Source: Nodosilinea sp. FACHB-141
GTDB lineage: Bacteria > Cyanobacteriota > Cyanobacteriia > Phormidesmidales > Phormidesmidaceae
Direction: 5' to 3'
DNA length: 64,000 nucleotides
Assembly (NCBI RefSeq): GCF_014696135.1
Contig: NZ_JACJPP010000025.1
Coordinates: forward strand, 1 to 64,000
This document shows, piece after piece, positions 46,901-56,600 of the stretch. The position numbers and the translations under genes were made by a program. The notes beneath the pieces were generated by a model. The model was not told where the DNA came from. It did no database searches and saw only the letters and a list, made by a program, of their open reading frames with translations. Numbering within the stretch: position 1 is the stretch's first letter; every line of letters begins with the position of its first letter.

Positions 46901-49900
46901 ACAGTGATTTTGTTCAAGTCAGGGTTAAATCGTAGTGCCAGTAGCTCGTCTAACTGCGATCGACTGATGCCAGCTAACTGGATAAACTCCTGCACGTCAA
47001 AGTCAACTAGAGACTCTCGGTTATCAAAGCGGTATTTCACGTTTGCTGGATCGGGTTCTGTAATGACCTCAACCTCTTCTTGAGACAGATTAAGCCGCGA
47101 TCGCCAAATTGTTAAATCTGATTGTTTCAGCGTTTTGTAAATTTGGTGTAGTGTGATCCCAAAGTGACTCAAATAGAGGCGCAGTTCCTCCAATGGTAGG
47201 TTGAAGGGTAGGGCAAAGGAGACATTTTCAGACTTCTGGCTAAATTGTCCAAAGACATCTTGGGATAGGGTGCGCTTGAGATAGTTCTCCAGCACCTCGT
47301 TGACGATGGTTAGATACGGAATGAGGGTATCTGTATTTTCGCAGCTAAGGGCAAGCGTCCATAGATCTGGACGGCGGTTCTTTAGGTACAGTGGATGGGT
47401 CGTTTGTTTTGTGTCAACAAACACAGGCTTTGAAACATGCTTCTCAATGAAGCTCATCAGGTCAACAAAGTATGCTGCTGGACTCAAAACAGAGCTACAG
47501 GCTTCACAGTCACAATAATTCTGCTTACCAAATAAGTTCTCAAAACCATCAACCTTTTGTAGGTCATTCACGATGGCAGGATCTAAATTTGCAACAGCAA
47601 AGTGTTTAAAGTTTCCCTGAACAATATCTCGAATCATCTCAACTTGATGTGAGATATACAGGGAGTTTTCCTGAGATTTGGCATAGGTCTGACGAGCTTT
47701 ACCCAATGGCAAACCGCTGTTGTGAACAAAATTCTCCTCAGTGTCTGTAGCGATCGCCAATGTGGAGTCATATCCCCGGTTCAACAGCACCTGACTATCG
47801 GCAACGGTGTCTGTCAAGTTCAGCACCCGCTGATATGCCATAAGCTGTTTTCTGACCAAGGGTTGCTCAGTTTCTGAAATTCCTTCCCAGTCAATTCTGG
47901 TCGCTTGTAGATCCAGGAAGTTAACCAACCGGAGATCTAGGTTAGGATTGTTGGCATGGAACACATTGAGTAAATCAACACGGGTTGCGATCGCCTGTTT
48001 TTTCTGATCCAAATCGCTTGCTTTGTCATTGATTAGATCCGTAACGCCTAAATGCCTGTAATGGTTGGCGAAAGTTGTGAGCTTCTCCAGTTCAGTTTGC
48101 AAGGTTTGGCGCATTTCGGGGTCAACGCTCTGCCAGTCCATTTCAGCGGGAGTTCCCCCATCAATCAGCTTATCGTTATGATTCAGCAAACTGCTGAGCG
48201 AATCCAGGCGATTGAATTGAGTGTCTAACTGAGCATCAAGAATACGGTTAATTAGAACCTGTGATGGAAAAGTCTGCTCAATGTTGAATACAATCTTGTC
48301 TACATAGCTTTCGATCGTTTCACCCGCAGGCGCAGGAACTTGTGCACTAGTCACGAGTTGCTGCCAGTCTGCTTTTCTCCAGAAAGTGAAGTCAGTTGTT
48401 TTTAAGTTCTCAGTTTTCAGGGCACGCACGAGCGGCAGATTATCGTTCGTGAGTCTGCCCAATTCAATGGTTAGTTGCAGGTTGTTTTTAGTTTGCTCAT
48501 TTAGCACTCCCTCAGAGACTAATCCTGACAGTACGTCTTCAGTTACATCATCAAGATACAAATTCTTGGCAATGAGTGTTTTAGTACTCTCATTATCTAA
48601 CTCTGAAAGTCGAGCATATTCCTGAGTTTTAACCCTCAGGATGTCTTGGCTAAAGATAGGGTTTTCTTGCAAAGACTTATCGAGATGCAGCAAATCTTTA
48701 ACGGGCTGTGATGGAGTTTCAGCAATACGCTTCTCTACGCTTTTGACTTCTTCCGCTAAAGCTTGATTACGTTTGAGAATTGGTAAAATGCTTTCCTGAA
48801 TAACGGTTGAAAGCAGGCTATCTTGAGCCTGTTGATAATCAACGTGCTGCACTGCTGCTTTGACCGCAGTGGTCATCGCTTCACTGGTTGTCGCGATCGC
48901 CTTAACAATTTCGTTCTGCAAGTGTTGATTTAACTTACTTACTACAAAACTCGATTGCTCTGACTTCAAGTTCTCCAGGTCGGTCAGGTTGCTATAGAGA
49001 AGTTCAGGTTGAATCAAAAAGGTTGGCTGTTGAACTTCTAATGCCTGCAGTCGTCCCAGGATGTTTTCTAGCTCATTGCCAAATTGAGCAGGAATAATAT
49101 TGGATTGGAGAGAGACTTGTAACGCTTGACGATGTGCCTTTATGCCTTGAGCCAAAAGCGCAGGCAGGTCAGTGGGTAAGTTTTGGCGGAAGAGTCCGTA
49201 GAAGGCTTCTGGATATAAATCTACGCTTCTAGCTAACCGGGCTGCTATAACCAGAAAAGCAATGTACTCTGAGTTGATTTTAGTTTCTCTTGCCAGGAAG
49301 TTAATGTCTTGAAACTTACCTTCAATAGGGTTATCTTCTTCGTCTTCTCTCAAATCGACTAGAGAAGTTCCTGCTAAAAGTGGTTCGATTGTTCTGATGA
49401 ATCGCTCGTATTCCGATGGAACAGGAATCACATCAGAACTGATGACTAAATCAATGACAGCATCCGCAGAAGCATCGATCAGAGTGGGAGAATTGGCAAG
49501 AGGGCGCTCTAGAGGAACTATGCCACTAGGAGTAGGTTCGATGGCTGTAATCATCAGATCAGCATTTTGCTTTTCTGATTGAATAAACTGAGCGCGAGTA
49601 TAGGTGATTTCGTAATATCCTACTTGATCTGTTGTTGTTTCTCCTAATGACTCAAACCTCCGGAGGTCTCTGTCAAAGGCTCGTACAATTACGCCTACTA
49701 CAGGGCTACCATCAGCCAGATAAACTTTCCCTTTAACGACTCGTTGGTCAAAGGCACCTAGTTGGGTCAATGCCTCATTAAGTGCCCTGGCTGTTGCTTC
49801 ATCGACAAGTCTGCCATCTTCAGCAGGTAGCCCAGCCGTTTGCCATTGAAAAGTAAGAATCAATCCTGCGGTGGCATCACCATAGCGTTGTTCCCTTTCC

Positions 49901-50046
49901 TCGTTAGCAAGTTCCTCTTCAAGGGATTGCTGTTGCTCTGAAAGTTGAATGATTTGCTTGTCAAGTAGCAACCTTAACCCTTTGTGTAAATTAGCAATTT
50001 CTAAGTTCTGCTGACCAAATTGAAGGGGAAATGAGATAGGTTGCAT
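40927..50046 (-). CDS. tcA: Tc toxin A subunit (TcA), pore-forming and receptor-binding
   Basis: The 3039-residue protein is a TcA subunit. From the N-terminus it has a peptidoglycan-binding-like helical module (about 1-110), a transthyretin/carboxypeptidase-regulatory-like beta domain (about 115-200, with GVIVRAFDRDLRRFESLG) and a helical shell. The VRP1-type segment SPAAYFVDLMSFIEKH lies near 850, and the neuraminidase-like/ABC-toxin segment SRTYYFFSRTSQDPPQYYYR...VYLFWVEI near 1720-1795. A long coiled pore region spans about 2430-2660, followed by the TcB-binding C-terminus with LFYPGQFKRLIKSVRLTIPC near 2760. I prefer ATG 50046 (AGGAA 8 bases upstream) over an ATG 15 codons earlier. In known complexes TcA is a pentameric translocation channel. 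The base composition is AT-richer than the plasmid backbone. Confidence 0.92.
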   Translation of the reverse strand: MQPISFPLQFGQQNLEIANLHKGLRLLLDKQIIQLSEQQQSLEEELANEEREQRYGDATAGLILTFQWQTAGLPAEDGRLVDEATARALNEALTQLGAFDQRVVKGKVYLADGSPVVGVIVRAFDRDLRRFESLGETTTDQVGYYEITYTRAQFIQSEKQNADLMITAIEPTPSGIVPLERPLANSPTLIDASADAVIDLVISSDVIPVPSEYERFIRTIEPLLAGTSLVDLREDEEDNPIEGKFQDINFLARETKINSEYIAFLVIAARLARSVDLYPEAFYGLFRQNLPTDLPALLAQGIKAHRQALQVSLQSNIIPAQFGNELENILGRLQALEVQQPTFLIQPELLYSNLTDLENLKSEQSSFVVSKLNQHLQNEIVKAIATTSEAMTTAVKAAVQHVDYQQAQDSLLSTVIQESILPILKRNQALAEEVKSVEKRIAETPSQPVKDLLHLDKSLQENPIFSQDILRVKTQEYARLSELDNESTKTLIAKNLYLDDVTEDVLSGLVSEGVLNEQTKNNLQLTIELGRLTNDNLPLVRALKTENLKTTDFTFWRKADWQQLVTSAQVPAPAGETIESYVDKIVFNIEQTFPSQVLINRILDAQLDTQFNRLDSLSSLLNHNDKLIDGGTPAEMDWQSVDPEMRQTLQTELEKLTTFANHYRHLGVTDLINDKASDLDQKKQAIATRVDLLNVFHANNPNLDLRLVNFLDLQATRIDWEGISETEQPLVRKQLMAYQRVLNLTDTVADSQVLLNRGYDSTLAIATDTEENFVHNSGLPLGKARQTYAKSQENSLYISHQVEMIRDIVQGNFKHFAVANLDPAIVNDLQKVDGFENLFGKQNYCDCEACSSVLSPAAYFVDLMSFIEKHVSKPVFVDTKQTTHPLYLKNRRPDLWTLALSCENTDTLIPYLTIVNEVLENYLKRTLSQDVFGQFSQKSENVSFALPFNLPLEELRLYLSHFGITLHQIYKTLKQSDLTIWRSRLNLSQEEVEVITEPDPANVKYRFDNRESLVDFDVQEFIQLAGISRSQLDELLALRFNPDLNKITVEQKYETGDLQQTSEVLKQLTVDRLDYTHRFIRLWKRTSWSITELDLVLSILAPKQANGTIQSSELSQKLVLELAQLVDIQEALNLTVEELCSMVDHLPTSTAASQTVVSRGDRNFFERLFDTQKLFGVTGTEPLTFHHYSLNKRNSGDTVVDPRTPVLLGGLGISETELLLLFQLLKDEMPFDENGDCTLNPSNIFLLYRHARLARALRLSIEDFITVLRLLFEPSQHVVKTLSQIHKLVQVENWLKSCPFKVSELRFILIGEESTAVKFRVDSSAAGKLMQEVQASSAPNKTEALRTALAILFNLTQDQLTKILQWVRIPERISDVSSLLTLVQQIERVLLLLDNLKFKEKTVAYLTQSASALGIADLKNLTLGTVQSLDFYKNLITLSDEAEQQVQTVLDHYMTSTAFSTGDGSDAAILADLWKQDKSLVESLIKSLSLPNVSIKALGHLWECLKLCQILGINGFSLQTLAKNANYNELIAARDVALGSFSSKYDDEKVRREKLEPYQDRINVKKRDVLCNYIIARRVDLKFQDLRNIYAFFLLDVEMSGCFRTSRLVCAISSLQLYIHRCLVNLEQSDPLLNPRVVNIKVDPTRIPAQQWEWRKNYRVWEANRKVFLYPENYIEPDLRDNKTPIFKELEDELLQQKITQESAETAYKKYVSQFAELARLRIAGSYYHDASRTYYFFSRTSQDPPQYYYRKWINNEVWTPWEKIELGINSDRVSAVVHQGKVYLFWVEIKSKEIVSIQEGTSKSEGFEYSAEFLFSYQNEGKKWLPVQRLAINEKDETVKNLFFGQASKKISPNKSCFLTVNNNKLYLLYYEPNFSANSNKVAARARVDLFNNLIKPPDRIVELGVPNDKLLKLFLLGITVELLTYRGTHFYDEASLDHELIADDQSQGTAIARSTEKQLSSNLHLVSHKPGDFVWTVDDQQYLIRYLNLKILSFQIRRDFIRISTSLSSRLGELLFVEGLETFLSINTQKQAENPFEFQSRNPFELMSLVDEPEHINFKGAYGSYYQELFLHIPFTIANHLNANHKFKEAKWWYERIFDPTANESPDDKKPTDRNWRYLEFRNLTIQKMKDILTDKAVVAQYNEDPFNPHAIARLRLSAYQKAIVMKYIDNLLDWGDHLFAQDTMESINEATMLYVLAYDILGKRPAKLGKCKIEDDRTRTYERISTKGIGDSEFLVELDNSSYSDRVAVQIDKAKLARDLVAGANENILVASRSGATTSENLSTATSNASILVTQPLLASYSTVATVTKHLEEDAKKWETAKPIPMNPALELVKQSISVFCVPPNHNLLGYWDRVEDRLFKIRNCMNISGIRRQLALFQPEIEPMFLVRAKAAGLSLEEFSPHSPLPHYRFSYLIEKAKQFTQTVQSFGSALLSALEKKDVEELTLLRSVHERNVLQLTKDIKKQQIREAQYQYQAMVQTKINVQNRVNHYQDLIVKGLIGCEITQQDSKQTGTTYKRKEGINRTLAAIFYLIPQLGSPFAMKFGGKEQGDSTKAWADWFSSMASVADAISTSAGLEATFQRREQEWKQQLLLAQQEMEQVKQQQLAAEVRQLIAEKDLKIHERNMEQVEELHDFYKNKFTSLGLYNYLSTNLNRLYREAYNIAHDMAKMAENAYKFERDDDTIFIAGDNWHFDRAGLLAGERLLLQLQRMEKIYLEQHKRDYEITQSFSLALLSPSALIDLKQTGSCNFEIPEIMFDLFYPGQFKRLIKSVRLTIPCVTGPYTNVSAKLTLQQSWVRASNKLNTNSLDKNGDQLKVGQGTSISASSAQNDAGMFELNFRDERYLPFEGAGAISAWKLELPSTLRQFNYDTISDVIIHVSYTAKDSVTFRIDVEKQIAATLTSYAKDPGLFRLVSLKHEFPTAFHQLLHSSSATQATEFELTEQYFPYFLIDKTLTLASPVKVYLKPQDKKTVTTPELMKINDVDVNFIKDGKKLQEPNVSLLGNPIRKWTVSARANSLNREEIDDILLLLQYSAS

Positions 50047-50189
50047 GATTGAGTTTCCTTGAAGGGGCGATTGGATGAAGGACTCAGGCAATTAATCGTT
50101 TTATTTAATGTAGAAATTTAGTTAGTGCTCTTAAAAAACTCGACAGACTTCTTGAATAAGAATTTTAAGTTCCAAGAGAAGCTAACTTT

Positions 50190-50573
50190 TCACACAACTG
50201 TCTTTCCATAAGGGAGATATTTTTGTGTGGAAATAGTGAGGTCAGCGATCGCCCGTTCAATCACAATCTTGATGTCATCATCAAAAATGCCGGTAGGAGA
50301 AAGCTGATGTTGGGTCTGGAGTTGCAGCAGTGCATCGCGTATACCCACTCCAAAGACTTGCTCATTCATTTCATTTTGAGGAATGGTGAAGTTTAATCTG
50401 CTGAGATTGGTTTGTATGTTATGAGTAAGGGTGCCCCGAGCGCTAAAGCTGAGAGGAACAACAGGTTCTCTCAATGTAATTAGTACATCTAACTTGAAGT
50501 TGATGCTGTTGAGATTTTTCGCATAAGCATTAATGATGTTTAGCTTCTGATTAATCGCGCTTAGCTTGCGAAC
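50190..50573 (-). pseudogene. 5'-truncated peptidoglycan-binding-like ORF between tc genes
   Basis: The open frame ends at 50190 and can be followed upstream to about 50573 with coding-like composition (NQKLNIINAYAKNLNSINFK, then PVVPLSFSARGTL and FGVGIRDALLQLQTQHQLSP). It has no ATG; a TTG at 50474 would give 94 residues. The GIRDALLQLQ...GIFDDD pattern is a peptidoglycan-binding-like repeat, comparable with the N-terminal module of the neighbouring TcA. The frame loses its 5' end exactly where the MITE-like palindrome begins, so it is probably a fragment left by that insertion or by a duplication of the tcA start. Confidence 0.5.
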
Positions 50574-50578
50574 ACTAG

Positions 50579-50673
50579 ATATAGCAATCCTAAATCACTT
50601 GTGAGATAGGTTGTGAGAGGTGGGGCTGTCTACGCTCGCCCCACCTCTCACAACCTATTTAAGATTGCTATAT
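50579..50673. mobile_element. MITE-like palindromic element
   Basis: A 95-base element is made of nested inverted repeats. Outer arms at 50579-50595 and 50657-50673 match at 16 of 17 bases (atatagcaatcctaaat against its complement). Inner arms at 50606-50626 and 50638-50658 are a perfect 21-base inverted repeat around an 11-base loop. The ends and the flanking TA fit a non-autonomous IS630/Tc1-type MITE, a class common in cyanobacteria. Its right end touches the stop codon of the TcB-TcC gene, so the hairpin may also work as its terminator. No transposase is encoded. Confidence 0.7.
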
Positions 50674-53600
50674 TAAGGTTTGAGGACTGTTGGTTGAGTG
50701 TTAAATAGCAACTCTTCAACTTCTTTATATACAGTTGGGTCAAAATCGTCCCCATACCAGTGCTTTTGAACTGCACTAGGCGTATGCTTGAGCATAAATC
50801 CCCTTATGGCATCTGCTTTTGCCTCTTCTTCAGCACATTTTCGATTCATTTCTTGGTCATCGCTACACATTCCTATAACACCAGAAGCAATTACACCTAC
50901 AACACCACCTCCAGCTAATTTGAAAATAATTCCACCAATTACGAAGTCGGCAATCGTACGTTGAATTGCTCCTTTTTTATCCTGTGCTTGGCTAACTGCA
51001 TAGACTGTTGTACCAATAACAACTAGTGCAAAAACCATCCCTCCAACTGTTACAAACCCACGTTGTCCAGCTTTTGCCCTTCTAAGCCTGACTACTGTTG
51101 CTAATTCGTCAGCCATTGCCTTTGTGCCTGCCTTTGCTTCTTCTGATGCAAGCGTCATGTATTTTGTTGCAACCTCTTCTGGATGTCCATATGCACCCCA
51201 CTTAAATCCCAATTTCCCCAAAACTTCTTTTACATTTCGATGAAAAGCGCCCCCTACTGGATTTAAGTTTTCTAGGGAAACAGCAGCAGCTTCTGACGCT
51301 CCTAGATTTTTAATAGATTGCTTAGCAATTATGTGAGCATACTCTAACGCTTGACCAGCATAAGCTGTACCTTTTTTCCAAAACAACGTTCCACCTCTAT
51401 CTTCAAACAGCTTTGTTAATGGATGGTCAGGGTTATTAACTAATATTTCCCGAATTCGCTGATTCAAGCGGTATCTAAAAGTTTCATAGTTATTAGACTT
51501 CATTCCTGTTAAAACTTCTTCCGCTACAGCTTTAAAAGCAGGATCATTACTTAAAGTTGTTTCAGGTTCAGGAAGAAGTATGGTGCCTTCTTTAGTGCGA
51601 AATATTGTATGACCACTCGTACCAGGTGTCCTTTGAACCCCATCTGGGTCAACACTTTGAGTCCCTGTTGGATCATGTAGGCGAATAGGATTATTCCTCA
51701 CAAATCCATAGTAATTAACCCCATCAGTAATACCAATTGGATCGCAACTTACCCACCTTCCTAGCCAAGACGCATAATATCTCGCTTCGTGATAATTAAG
51801 CCCTGTTTCCTCATCACGCTCTTTTCCGATGTAGCGATATCGCTTCAAACTTACTTCTGCTACACTGCGTCCTGCTTGATAGGATGTGCTGCCATACGAA
51901 TAATATTCCTCGTAGGAAACGACGGCTCCAGTCTCATCGAGTTCTAAGCTGGCAGAGCCGAGATGATTATCCAGTTGATAGCGAATCACAGATTTCGGTG
52001 AAGCAACTTCTCCACCTGTGCCATTCTCTTTTATTTCAAATGTCTTTGTTTCTACCAGCGCGATGCGTCGCTGATCATCCATGATGTGCAGCGTTTTTCG
52101 CTCTAGTTCCGGTTTGCTGCTAATACGCTTCTGATAAATCTCGAATCCACCTAAATAAATACGTTCTTCCGCCGTGTTGCCATTATGTTGATGTATTTTT
52201 CGCACTCGTTGACCACTGGCATCATAAACGTAATGAACTGTTCCGCCGCCACCTAAATCAGTTTGTTGCAACTGGTCTTTGAAATTCCAGACTAATTTGC
52301 TTAAATGAGGCATCTGGATCATGTTGCCATGAGCGTCGTAATCGTAGGTGACTCGTGACAAATTTGCGTTAGGTAGGCCGGGTACAGTCGTATTGAGCAG
52401 GCGATTACTTTTTTCTTCGTAAGTGTAATCACGACTCCACCCTGTTCCTGCTGCTGTATTCGGTATTTGATGAGATAGGCGCAGAATGTTTCCAACTGAA
52501 TCGTACTGATATTCCTCGATGTAATCTCGCATCGCTTGAGCATCATTTGGGTGCATTAAACTGCTGCGGGTGAAATCGTTGTAGTCATAGCCCGGTTTAC
52601 GCTCCAGCTTATACTCCCTGGAGGGATCAACCGCTTGCCCAATGTGTTCTCGTCCCGATGCTTTGATCAGTCGATAAATCGCGTCGTACTCATAGCGATT
52701 CACGGGAGAAACCTTCGCCCCCTCAAAGAAAATATCCTGCTGAGCGTTATCTAGAATTTCGGTAATGTTGCCCACTGGATCGTAAGTGTAATTAAGATCT
52801 TGAAGGCGAACGGTTGCGCCATTATCAACACGAGTGGTGAAGAGCCGAGTTAACCGAAAGGTGAGGCGATCGTAACTGTATGCCGTCTTCACCCCATTGC
52901 CATACTCAATTAACTCTCGCTGTCCCTTAGCGTTGTAGTTGATATTTTGCACAAACAGCGTTTCTTGTTCTGCACCCCGCAAGCGAACGTAGACCTGCTC
53001 TAGCAGATTCGCCTCGTTATACACCGGACGCATCACCGAGTGATCTGGACTCGTTGAACGAACCGGACGATTCAACGCATCATAAGCAGTGCTGGCATCA
53101 AAAACTTTCTGTTCTAAAAGCGGTTTTGCTGCTGCTGCCAGCTTCTGTGGATCGGTTTCTCGCGCCAGAACTAACCAGTCCACCCGTTTGGTGTATTCAA
53201 CCGCAAGCTGTCGGCTGCTTCTGAGCAAATTTCCTTTGAAATCAAACTTCCAACTGCTAACAACGCCAGCCCCGTCATAGTGCTGGAATACCTTGCCGCG
53301 CAGATTCCGTTGCTGTGCCTGGGGATGCGATTCGCCATAAACAATCCGCTCCGCCAGCACCTTGTCAGTCGTGCCCTGCTTCACAAATAAATGGGTCGGA
53401 CGTTGCAGCGCATCGTATTCATGAGAAATTTCATGTTCTCGACTATCCCAACCGCGAATCGGTTTACCCGCCACATTATTCAGCATCCAGCGATCGCCCG
53501 CATCCATACTGCGCGATCGAATCACATGCCCCAGCAGATCAAACTCCTGCTCTAATACTCGGTTATTGCGAGCATCGGTCACCAGTCGCTGATTCCCTTC

Positions 53601-56600
53601 AATATCCAACGTTACATGAGTCGGATATTTCCCGGCTGTGCCGTTATCTGCGATCGTCAGGAATGTACGTCCTAACGTGTCTAAATGAGCAACACTGAAC
53701 GTTTTTGCATGAGCCTGGGTAAGTCTGGCAGCACGACGTTCAGCCTTTTTCGCTGGTTCGTCACCGTCAAAAGCAGGGGATTGGCGATCGCGAAGCCATT
53801 GGCTATCGTCTACTGTGTCATTCTCATCCCAGGTTTCCTGATGCCACGCGTCAAACTCAACCTTTGAAAAAGTGCCATCGGGTAAATCGGTGCGAATGAC
53901 GCGATCGAGCGGGTCGTAGTGAAGGATGGGCGTAACACCGCACTCGACCAAATCTTCCTCATCTTCATAGAGGTGAGTTGGGCTAAAGAACGGCTCATAT
54001 TGTTTAACAGGCTTTCCCTTATTGTTGAAAATTGTGCGTCCTGTACCCACCCAACGAGGATTTGTCTGCTGAAGGTTTTGACTACACTTCAATATTCCAT
54101 TTGTATCTCGTACTGGGGCTAACCCTGGCTCTGCCTGAATTACGGTCTGAATCTCCCGCCCAAACCCATCTGAGTACAAGAAACTGACCTGCACCTTTGA
54201 CTGCTCGCCCGCTTTCAAATCACTGACATGGGTTTCTCGCGCCAACGTCGCTGCAAATGTAGGCTGTTGAGAATCTGATGTTTTAGATGCTTTATACCGC
54301 TCCAAATCGTAAATAATGCGAGTCGTTGCAGTGCCTAACAGATTGCCTGCCTCACCAAGCGGATTGGCAAGGAAGCGATCGATCTGCTCCTGCGATAAAT
54401 CCGCCTGAAAGTTTGCTAACGAATCCCCCTGCTCTCGTTCCCCCGGAGTAGGCTCCTTCCCCATCACAGCAGTTCCCGCCACCATGCCCAGGGCATCAAA
54501 AGCCACCTGAGCGCGATTACCATTGGGGTCAATTAATTGTTTGGGCTGCAACACTCGGTAGTCATTTTCTACTCGAATCACATTCCCCAGCGGGTCTTCC
54601 GTTCGCTGCATCAGCAGAGTATAGGGGTCATACTCCATTTGAAACACGTGTTCAAATGGGTCTTTTAACCGAGTCACTGCATAGAAATGGTCTGGATCAA
54701 ACGCCTGCCGTCCAGAGGAAATCCACCAATTTCCATCCTCTTGTGTATACCTACCTTCTGCTAGCAACAGAGCATTCAAATCATCTGTACTGATCTTGCT
54801 GCCATAAATCTGGGTCAGCAGACCGGGAGTAAATGCTAGTTTGAAACTTTCACAGGGCAGTGCCAGCGACTCAACCTCACCTAGAGCTAGACAAGTTGGA
54901 TCGAGGGTATTTGCTTGACTGTTTGGACGATAGCGGGATTGCACCCACTCAATCACACGGCGCTGCTTGCCATTAGTGGGTTGATCTTCGTAATTGACTT
55001 CACTATTGGAGATAAGAACCAATTTGCCTGGATTAACCAGATCTGGTTGCACAAAGTCAGAGAGTTGAAACCGACTACCAGTCTTGTCATAACCCGTTAA
55101 TTCATAGGTACGAGTCTCGATCGGTACGCCAATCCGATACCAGTCTGTTTGATCCGGTTTGTTCGTAACTCGATTTTCTGTATAGGTAATTAGAGTTTTG
55201 CCCTGCTCTGGAAAGGCAGGTTTACGGCGAGGATAGGCGATCGCCACACTCTTCAGCACATTACCAAACCCATCCACCTCTAGCGTCATCTGCTGGGCGA
55301 TTCGCGGATCATCAGGATTGCGTTCGTAATGGTAAGCAATACTTTCTAATGGATGGATGAAGAAAACGGCGTGTTGATTGCCCTGTCGAGGTTGTAGCTG
55401 CCGAATCGCATAATTACTTTCAGTAACGCTATACGGATGCTTACGTTTTTCAGAGCGATCCAAGGCATAGACTTCCTGTCGCAGAACGCTACCTTTGAGC
55501 GATCGCGCTGCCTCTCGTTCTGCCTCTGCCGTTAACCCAGTGGGCAAAATCGTATCCGGCAGGAGAGACGCTTGAAATGCCTCACCTGATGCGTTCGGTT
55601 CTCGATAATACTCATGCTCAAACTGCTGGGAAATCTTCTTCCCTTCAAAATAGGCTCCCGTGTGAAACCAGGTTTTTGTCAGTACAGGCGGAACGTGCAG
55701 AGCTTCTTCAAGGGCATTAGTGCTGTCCTGCTGGAACACCCCATACTCCTCCGTATCCCACTGCTCAACAAAACCGAAGCCGCGAAACTCTCGCTCAACC
55801 CCATCAAAATAGCCATGATGGTAGGCATAGCGGCTCACAAACCGATTGCCGCTAATGCGATCGCAGGTTTCCACCCGCTCCACAACATGCACTGGAAACG
55901 GCAGCTTTGTAATCCAGGGTTTACCTGCCAACCTGTCCTGCAAGTAGAACTTGGTAGAAGGGGCATACTGCACAACGGTTTCGGCACCCAGATTATTCAC
56001 TGTTTTCAGCAGCAAATGTGGCTTTTGCCCGCCCAGCAGGTCAATGTATCGCATGGCTCGATGGGTATGGTTGGGCAACGGCGAAGACCACACCAAACAA
56101 GCGGTTCCATTCCCGAGCAGATCCACCGTCGTGACAGATGCCACACTGTCGATCGGTGGAAAGTTCCGCAAAACTCGCTTCGCTGACCAACTGTTCCCCG
56201 ACTGATTGAAATAAACCTGGACTCCCTCACTGCTCAGATACAAAATATCCGTCGTGCCAGAGCCATCAATATCGGCTACTCGAATCCGCCGCTGATCAAA
56301 AATATCGGGCGCATCAAACCATGGGGCATTGTCCATCGTCACTTTCGCCCCAAACCGCCCGTAGCCCAAATTCGACCAGTAGCACACCTCACCATTGCGA
56401 ATGCGGACAATATCAGTTAAACCATCTCCCGACATATCCGCCAGGTAAATGGATTGCGTCCCATCGGCGAACACTACTCGCGGACCTTTCTCCTCGTCCC
56501 AGGGCTGACTGACTCGCTCCGCTGCACTAAATCCGTCCTCTGCCAGAGATGAGTGCCAGACAAAGCAATTATCCTCCGTGATCAAAATATCGCTATGTCC

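Noticed and set aside
55614..56186. Plus-strand frame of about 190 codons inside tcB-tcC
   Set aside because: Antisense shadow of the TcdB middle domain, which is well conserved on the minus strand.
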